Shown: one piece after another, positions 44,701 to 49,549 of the stretch
How the letters are laid out: each line of letters opens with the position of its first letter
Numbering within the stretch: position 1 is the stretch's first letter
Assembly (NCBI RefSeq): GCF_000003815.2
Contig: NC_049979.1
Span: forward strand, 31,326,271-31,375,819
DNA from: Branchiostoma floridae
Taxonomy: Eukaryota > Chordata > Leptocardii > Amphioxiformes > Branchiostomatidae
Reading direction: 5' to 3'
Length of the DNA stretch: 49,549 nucleotides
Program-made: the position numbers and the translations under genes
The notes under the pieces: generated by a model
The model's input: the letters and a program-made list of their open reading frames with translations, nothing else
Told to the model about the DNA's origin: nothing
Databases searched by the model: none

Positions 44701-47700
44701 CAGAATTCTTGTTGCCACATTTTACCTTGGCAAAAATGGAGTCGTCCACTGACCCCAATTGACCTTGTTTATGGTAGCAGAACACAGTTTTCGGCCTATG
44801 GGGATTTCTATAGTTAAGGGCCTCAAGGTGACTAGCTTCGACGCAATGAAAAATATAGTAGGGTGCACTTTTGGAATACCAAAATCGGATATGTTTGAGT
44901 TGAAGGTACAAGCCACAATATATTAAAAAACAAAAAAATACTGTCGGCGTATCGTCTTCTCACGCCCTCTTTGAAATGCCCCTCTGCGGAGGTCACAGAA
45001 CTGCAGCCGGCTCACGCTAGAAAGGCAGTTGCGTAATGGAGCGCATTTATACACAAAATAGAAAACTTTCACAATCCAAACCATGCAGTCTCAGAGTCGA
45101 CACCTTCCGTGACCACGTAGCACAGGTTATATCTGGCTGCCCCTCAAATAAGGCTTTTTACCTCTCCTTCAACAAGTTTATCCGTACTATTTTATGTACC
45201 CGCGTCATACACCCCGGGGTTCGCCCACTAATACTGTGTTCTGCTACCTTGAACGAACTTGACCTTGGATTTTTTTTCGTTCAGACAACAAAACTAGTAA
45301 AGATGTAAACTTCTGCCAATTAACTTTCCCCACTTTCAAGCGGTTGCTGAGATTTCGGCAACTTTATACTTTGGCACCTGCCACTAGGTAGGCCCCGTAC
45401 AGGGCTTATAGAACGGGCCATTTAGTGGTCTCATTATCTGATCAAATTCACTATTCTGGCTGCTCTTTTCATTAAAACGGAGACAATCTGTGTCTGTTGT
45501 TACGTTAGGAGTGATTTAGGGTTAGATTCAAGGTTAGTTGCCGCAGAAAAAGGGGGGGGGGGTGCGGGTTTCGGGCCAAAGGCGCTTTCACACTAAGTCC
45601 CATAGTTAAGCATAGGGAAAGGCCCAAAGTGGCCGTTGCCATGGCAACGGCCGTCTGACGGTAGAACAAACAGGCTTATTTCAAGGGAGTCTACGCCAGG
45701 ACCTGACATACCAAGCAACTTTGCCCAAATATAACGCTTTTGTCAGTTTTTGGCCAATACCCATTGCGGTTGAAGGTAGCAGAACACAGTTTTCGGCCTA
45801 TGGGGATTTCTATAGTTAAGGGCCTCAAGGTGACTAGCTTCGACGCAATGAAAAATATAGTAGGGTGCACTTTTGGAATACCAAAATCGGATATGTTTGA
45901 GTTGAAGGTACAAGCCACAATATATTAAAAAACAAAAAAATACTGTCGGCGTATCGTCTTCTCACGCCCTCTTTGAAATGCCCCTCTGCGGAGGTCACAG
46001 AACTGCAGCCGGCTCACGCTAGAAAGGCAGTTGCGTAATGGAGCGCATTTATACACAAAATAGAAAACTTTCACAATCCAAACCATGCAGTCTCAGAGTC
46101 GACACCTTCCGTGACCACGTAGCACAGGTTATATCTGGCTGCCCCTCAAATAAGGCTTTTTACCTCTCCTTCAACAAGTTTATCCGTACTATTTTATGTA
46201 CCCGCGTCATACACCCCGGGGTTCGCCCACTAATACTGTGTTCTGCTACCTTTATCTGCTGAGGCGGCGCCATCTTGGAAAATTTACGCAAATACAATTC
46301 CGATATTTTTGGCCCGCGGAATACGAAAATTAGACCTGCGTACATGGATTTCAAGAGCCTATAACATCAGATACATGAACGGACGGTCTACTTGTAAAAT
46401 TTGTCCATATATTCTTTCAGTCTGCACAGAAATGACGATGTAGAGAAGGGTAGAGTGCAAAGACTGAGACGAGAAAAACGCCAACAACACGTTGGTGGAA
46501 AACTAAATTATGTCGGTACAAGTTGTAAAATNNNNNNNNNNNNNNNNNNNNNNNNNNNNNNNNNNNNNNNNNNNNNNNNNNNNNNNNNNNNNNNNNNNNN
46601 NNNNNNNNNNNNNNNNNNNNNNNNNNNNNNNNNNNNNNNNNNNNNNNNNNNNNNNNNNNNNNNNNNNNNNNNNNNNNNNNNNNNNNNNNNNNNNNNNNNN
46701 NNNNNNNNNNNNNNNNNNNNNNNNNNNNNNNNNNNNNNNNNNNNNNNNNNNNNNNNNNNNNNNNNNNNNNNNNNNNNNNNNNNNNNNNNNNNNNNNNNNN
46801 NNNNNNNNNNNNNNNNNNNNNNNNNNNNNNNNNNNNNNNNNNNNNNNNNNNNNNNNNNNNNNNNNNNNNNNNNNNNNNNNNNNNNNNACACATGATTGAT
46901 GGTACTCATACATCATGAGAGATTACCTTAAGTGAATTTCCTGGATGGAGCAGTTTCTTCATCAGACGTCCTGTGAACGAATGCACGGTGTAATTACAGT
47001 GTGTATGCCTGGATAAAGGCATCCTGTATAGCTGCGTGCTAGGTGCTAGTTCACCTGTCTGGCCCCTCGGCCGACATCAGATACAGCTCGGTCTGACATC
47101 GAGGCTAAACCAGTAGTTTCTCTTGGTGGTGCCTGTTGATCTAAGCTGATGTCTTAACAACCTAGATACGAGCAGGTCCACCATATACAGTACATAGAAT
47201 ATTGTAACTGTTCCTTCTGCACTTTACAGTTTTGTACTCAAAGTCCATTGACTAGAGACTTCATCAAACTAATAACATGGATAACTATATTCAAGCTTTT
47301 GAAAACTTCAAACATACTGGCAATTCTAAACAGAATCAAGTATGCATATCTAAATATATAAATATACATATTTGTGAATCTAAATAATTGTAAATATATA
47401 AATTCTAGACGATAAACCAGATAGTGAGTGAACGAGCTATAACATCAAAGTCTTACCTATGCTGTGAAACTGCCATCTTTGGTGTATCAGATCTGGTAGC
47501 AATGTCAGTATTTTCTGTGGATAAGAGACATCACAAGTATAGGTTTTATCAAGGCTGGTTCAGCAACCATGAATCAGAACAATCACTCCTGTGTTGTGTG
47601 GATCTAAGTACAAGTTGTCATATCTGAGAACTTATTGCAGACTCATAAAGTGTTTCATACCAAAAATTACAACAAGGCCATGCATCAATGGACTCATAGT

Positions 47701-49328
47701 CATATCAAAACATAGTAAAAAGTTGATACCTCAAACACAAATAAGACAGCATCCAATTCCTCCCTCTGGGCTTTGTGGGCTGAGTAAACAATACCTTGGG
47801 TTAGTTCAGGACTTTGAAGAATGACAACCTTCAATTGATTTGTATATATTGATAAAATCTACACATGAAAATATGCACAATGATACCCCTCTATCAAAAG
47901 GATATTACAGTTGCAATTTTTTCTGCTTTCACCTGTTATAAATCATATTACATATTGACAATTCTGTAAACCTATCTGATATTGCTCACTGCACCATAGC
48001 TGATCATGGCTGTTCAGTGCAGATAAAACAGATTGGTAGAGGTAATTTCAATATCAAGCAAACATGGCAATGATTTGTATAGACCTAGTGATTTCAAACT
48101 CAATCACATTTTGTGTTTCAAATGTAATCTACTGCAATGGATTTGATGCCATCATTTATGGACAAATTTAGTCTGCATGATGTCAAGCAAGGAAGACATA
48201 TAAAACAAATGATCTTCAGTATATAATTTTTGTCATATATATGAATTATATAATTTACAGTGACACCATTCATACATTCAAGTGCTGACAAGTGTATAGT
48301 ACATTGCTCTTTGACTTTAAAAGGTCAAACACTGTTGTTTGGACATGATGTATGCTGGGTTAATGGGTATCTAAATACTCAAGATGCTCTTAGCAGGCCT
48401 GTGCCTGACAAATCAAATATCAGAACCCTAATGGGAATGACAGCAGGGTTTCTAAAAGTACACAGCTCAAAAGTCCAAGCAACACCTCCACAGAGTATAG
48501 TAGTACCAGAGATGTTACAAAGTATAATAAAGTCTTTGTTGTGGTTCTATTTTAAAGGTACTGGCATTGACTCGATTGAGGTCTGTTTTGTACACAGGAA
48601 TACAGGGGTGATGGTGTGTTGTTCCATACTAAGTGACAACTGTAGGTTACAAAACCCTTCTCGAGGCACCCCCACCCTTCCTTACCGATGTCTACAAAGT
48701 AGCCCTGAGATCAAGTGTTTAATGGGTTGCTTCAAGTCACATGCCTACATGAACAGCACTTATTGATAGTGTCTCATTATTTTGTGGTTCAGGTCATTTG
48801 GGCAAAAGGTGCTTAACAACACTGGAATGGGGGCTAAAAGGGTTGCTGGTAAGTGGCATAACAATTACTAGTAAAATGTCCATATGTATGTAGATATGTT
48901 TTGCAAATATAAAACAAAATGTAACCACAGAGGCAGTTATTGCTTCAGGTTATTGGTTTATATGGATAATACCTGAATCATTAGTATTTGAATATGAATC
49001 CTGTTGTGACTTGTATGTCAGCACTCATACGACATTACGTACTACGATTTCAGGTCTTCTTGACATCAGTGCCTAATATACATTTATTGAAACAACATAT
49101 TTATATTGTTCTACAATCATTTACACACTCATTAGCACTAACTCACAACAATATGTACATGTTGCAACCATTGACCACTAAGTCTGATATAGACTTTATG
49201 CTGACATGGAAACCAACCTTTCTGCTTGAGACTAGTCTCCACAAGTATAAAATTGTCATAGAAGACTTGGTAGATGTGGGAGTAGTACAGGTCAAAGAAC
49301 TGCTTCACCTCATCCTGCTCTGTGTTCT
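41766..49328 (-). CDS. RALGAPA1: Ral GTPase-activating protein alpha subunit, N-terminal exons only (3' part missing)
   Basis: Seven exons on the minus strand: 49328-49218, 47779-47730, 47514-47457, 46970-46927, 43512-43326, 42908-42796, 41909-about 41766. Phases join correctly and give about 235 residues matching the vertebrate RALGAPA1/2 N-terminus: [126 protein letters not shown]. The first exon(s) with the ATG lie right of the window. The family is about 2000 aa with a C-terminal Rap/Ral-GAP catalytic domain; it forms a heterodimer with RALGAPB that inactivates RalA/B. Here everything after the SLYQP region is absent and NXF1 exons begin 257 bp further on. The last donor (CAG|GTTCAG) is provisional because an N at 41774 falls inside the exon. 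No stop or frameshift is seen, so the exons look functional. Whether RALGAPA1 or RALGAPA2 is the better label is open (invertebrates probably have one ancestor). Confidence 0.85.
41774..41774. other. Single ambiguous base inside the last RALGAPA exon
   Basis: An isolated N in the codon after SLYQPK (minus strand). It may mark a disagreement between reads and leaves the exon border uncertain. Confidence 0.9.
41910..42795. other. RALGAPA intron, nothing recognised
   Basis: AT-rich, no clear repeat or exon. Confidence 0.5.
43779..43862. repeat. Partial 'GAAACCTGTCTATAGGGG' MITE
   Basis: CAGTGAAACCTGTCTATAGG followed by GGCCCCTATGGGCAGGTGGC. Only one end is recognisable. It lies upstream of RALGAPA exon 43512-43326. 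Confidence 0.5.
44314..44330 (-). promoter_or_regulatory. YY1-like start context (AAAATGGCGGC), candidate minus-strand promoter/start
   Basis: Minus-strand AGGAAAATGGCGGCGCTGAC matches the YY1 / TSS-downstream motif AANATGGCGGC often found at start codons of housekeeping genes. It lies in a locally CpG-rich stretch and opens a 38-43 codon frame I do not recognise. It could be the promoter or first exon of NXF1, but no donor of the required phase is convincing. Confidence 0.35.
44773..46250. mobile_element. Composite of two 476-bp TIR elements around a 526-bp core
   Basis: Direct copies at 44773-45248 and 45775-46250 look identical by eye and have the same length. Each begins GGTAGCAGAACACAGT and ends with its inverse complement. 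Outer flanks are TTTAT on both sides (44768-44772 and 46251-46255); inner flanks are TTGAA on both sides (45249-45253 and 45770-45774), so target duplications appear to be 5 bp. Each copy has a short reading frame (about 85-90 codons, starting [11 protein letters not shown]) that I do not recognise and that has no visible transposase motif. The elements are probably non-autonomous and recent. Confidence 0.9.
45631..45652. promoter_or_regulatory. Perfect palindromic X-box-like (RFX) motif
   Basis: A 22-bp perfect palindrome whose core, GTTGCCATGGCAAC (45635-45648), fits the X-box consensus GTNRCC-(N0-3)-RGYAAC bound by RFX factors that drive ciliary genes. It lies in the core between the two TIR elements. 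Function at this site is an inference. Confidence 0.55.
46251..46285 (-). promoter_or_regulatory. Second YY1-like start context (AAGATGGCGCC), cut by the composite transposon
   Basis: Minus-strand CCAAGATGGCGCCGCCTCAG puts an ATG at 46273-46271, only 23 nt from the edge of the TIR composite at 46250. It opens MAPPQQIK, after which the transposon terminus supplies GGTAGCAG. It is a candidate start of a minus-strand gene; which gene is not known. Confidence 0.35.
46532..46887. other. Assembly gap (356 N)
   Basis: A sized gap 39 bp from RALGAPA exon 46970-46927, within the following intron. Sequence on its left (46260-46531) is CpG-containing and otherwise unrecognised. Confidence 0.95.
47780..49217. 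other. RALGAPA intron, nothing recognised
   Basis: AT-rich sequence. A 168-codon plus-strand frame at 48260-48766 has no recognisable domain, splice context or codon signal, and I do not call it a gene. Confidence 0.5.
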
Positions 49329-49549
49329 CTGCAGAAGTCAATAAAATATATGATTACAATACAGAAGACAAAATCATCTGCACCAGGAACTTGTCATTAC
49401 TCATCTCTAGATGCATCTTTATTAATAAGTTCATTGCACTTCACCATTCCATGACTCTCATTTCTACCACTTTATGGAGCTTCTTGTGACCCTATTACGG
49501 CAGGAGTCATCTATAATTATAAACAGTGCATTTTGTATCCTATTCTATG

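Noticed and set aside
44773-45248. piggyBac- or Transib-type assignment of the GGTAGCAG element
   Set aside because: Flanks are TTTAT/TTGAA rather than TTAA, and the ends do not start CAC. With no transposase the superfamily is left open.
48260-48766. 168-codon plus-strand open frame
   Set aside because: No recognisable domain, low-complexity composition and no supporting splice or codon signals; it lies in the intron of the minus-strand RALGAPA exons. A vague NTQDALSR string recalls retroelement RNase H but is far too little.

Overview
This is a eukaryotic, intron-rich, moderately AT-rich window packed with short inverted-repeat transposons, tRNA-derived SINEs and LINE tails. Protein similarity recalled from memory, the gene structure (many small exons, 23 or so in one gene) and the repeat style point to a lancelet (amphioxus, Branchiostoma) or a closely comparable invertebrate deuterostome. 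No database search was possible. There are two assembly gaps (24147-24246 and 46532-46887) and a single N at 41774.

Layout. (1) 318-5482, minus: the 5' five exons of ZW10 (kinetochore RZZ complex / Golgi-ER tethering); its C-terminal exons lie off the left edge. (2) 7013-15122, plus: complete eight-exon ACBD3 (Golgi GCP60; ACB and GOLD domains, 473 aa), head-to-head with ZW10 across about 1.5 kb, with a long 3' UTR possibly ending near 17.45 kb. (3) 20998-41509, minus: NXF1 (bulk mRNA export receptor), 22 coding exons from the RGG-rich N-terminus through RNP-like, LRR, NTF2-like and UBA domains to the stop codon; only the very short first coding exon is not identified. It lies tail-to-tail with ACBD3. 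(4) 41766-49328, minus: seven phase-compatible exons for the N-terminal part of a Ral GTPase-activating protein alpha subunit (RALGAPA1/2 family). Its remaining exons are absent, and NXF1 begins where they should follow. All exon borders below were read by eye from splice consensus, phase continuity and remembered human homologues; in the three main genes the phases agree at every join.

The most unusual structure is at exon edges. The 3' splice site of ACBD3 exon 7 is iterated 12 times as an exact 41-bp minisatellite with a 246-bp higher-order period. The 5' splice site and exon end of one NXF1 exon are iterated six times with a 56-bp period. A second NXF1 donor region is duplicated once (about 76 bp). 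In the first two arrays, use of any extra site introduces a stop codon at once. A second notable structure, at 44.8-46.25 kb, is a pair of apparently identical 476-bp terminal-inverted-repeat elements whose 5-bp target duplications are crossed: outer flanks TTTAT/TTTAT, inner flanks TTGAA/TTGAA. The segment between them carries a perfect X-box-like (RFX) palindrome. A third is a set of CAGGG-ended non-autonomous transposons with 5-bp target duplications, each family filled with its own short repeated word.

The four genes share no pathway; ZW10 and ACBD3 both act at the Golgi, which may be coincidence. The rest of the window is intron or intergenic sequence, mostly repeats.
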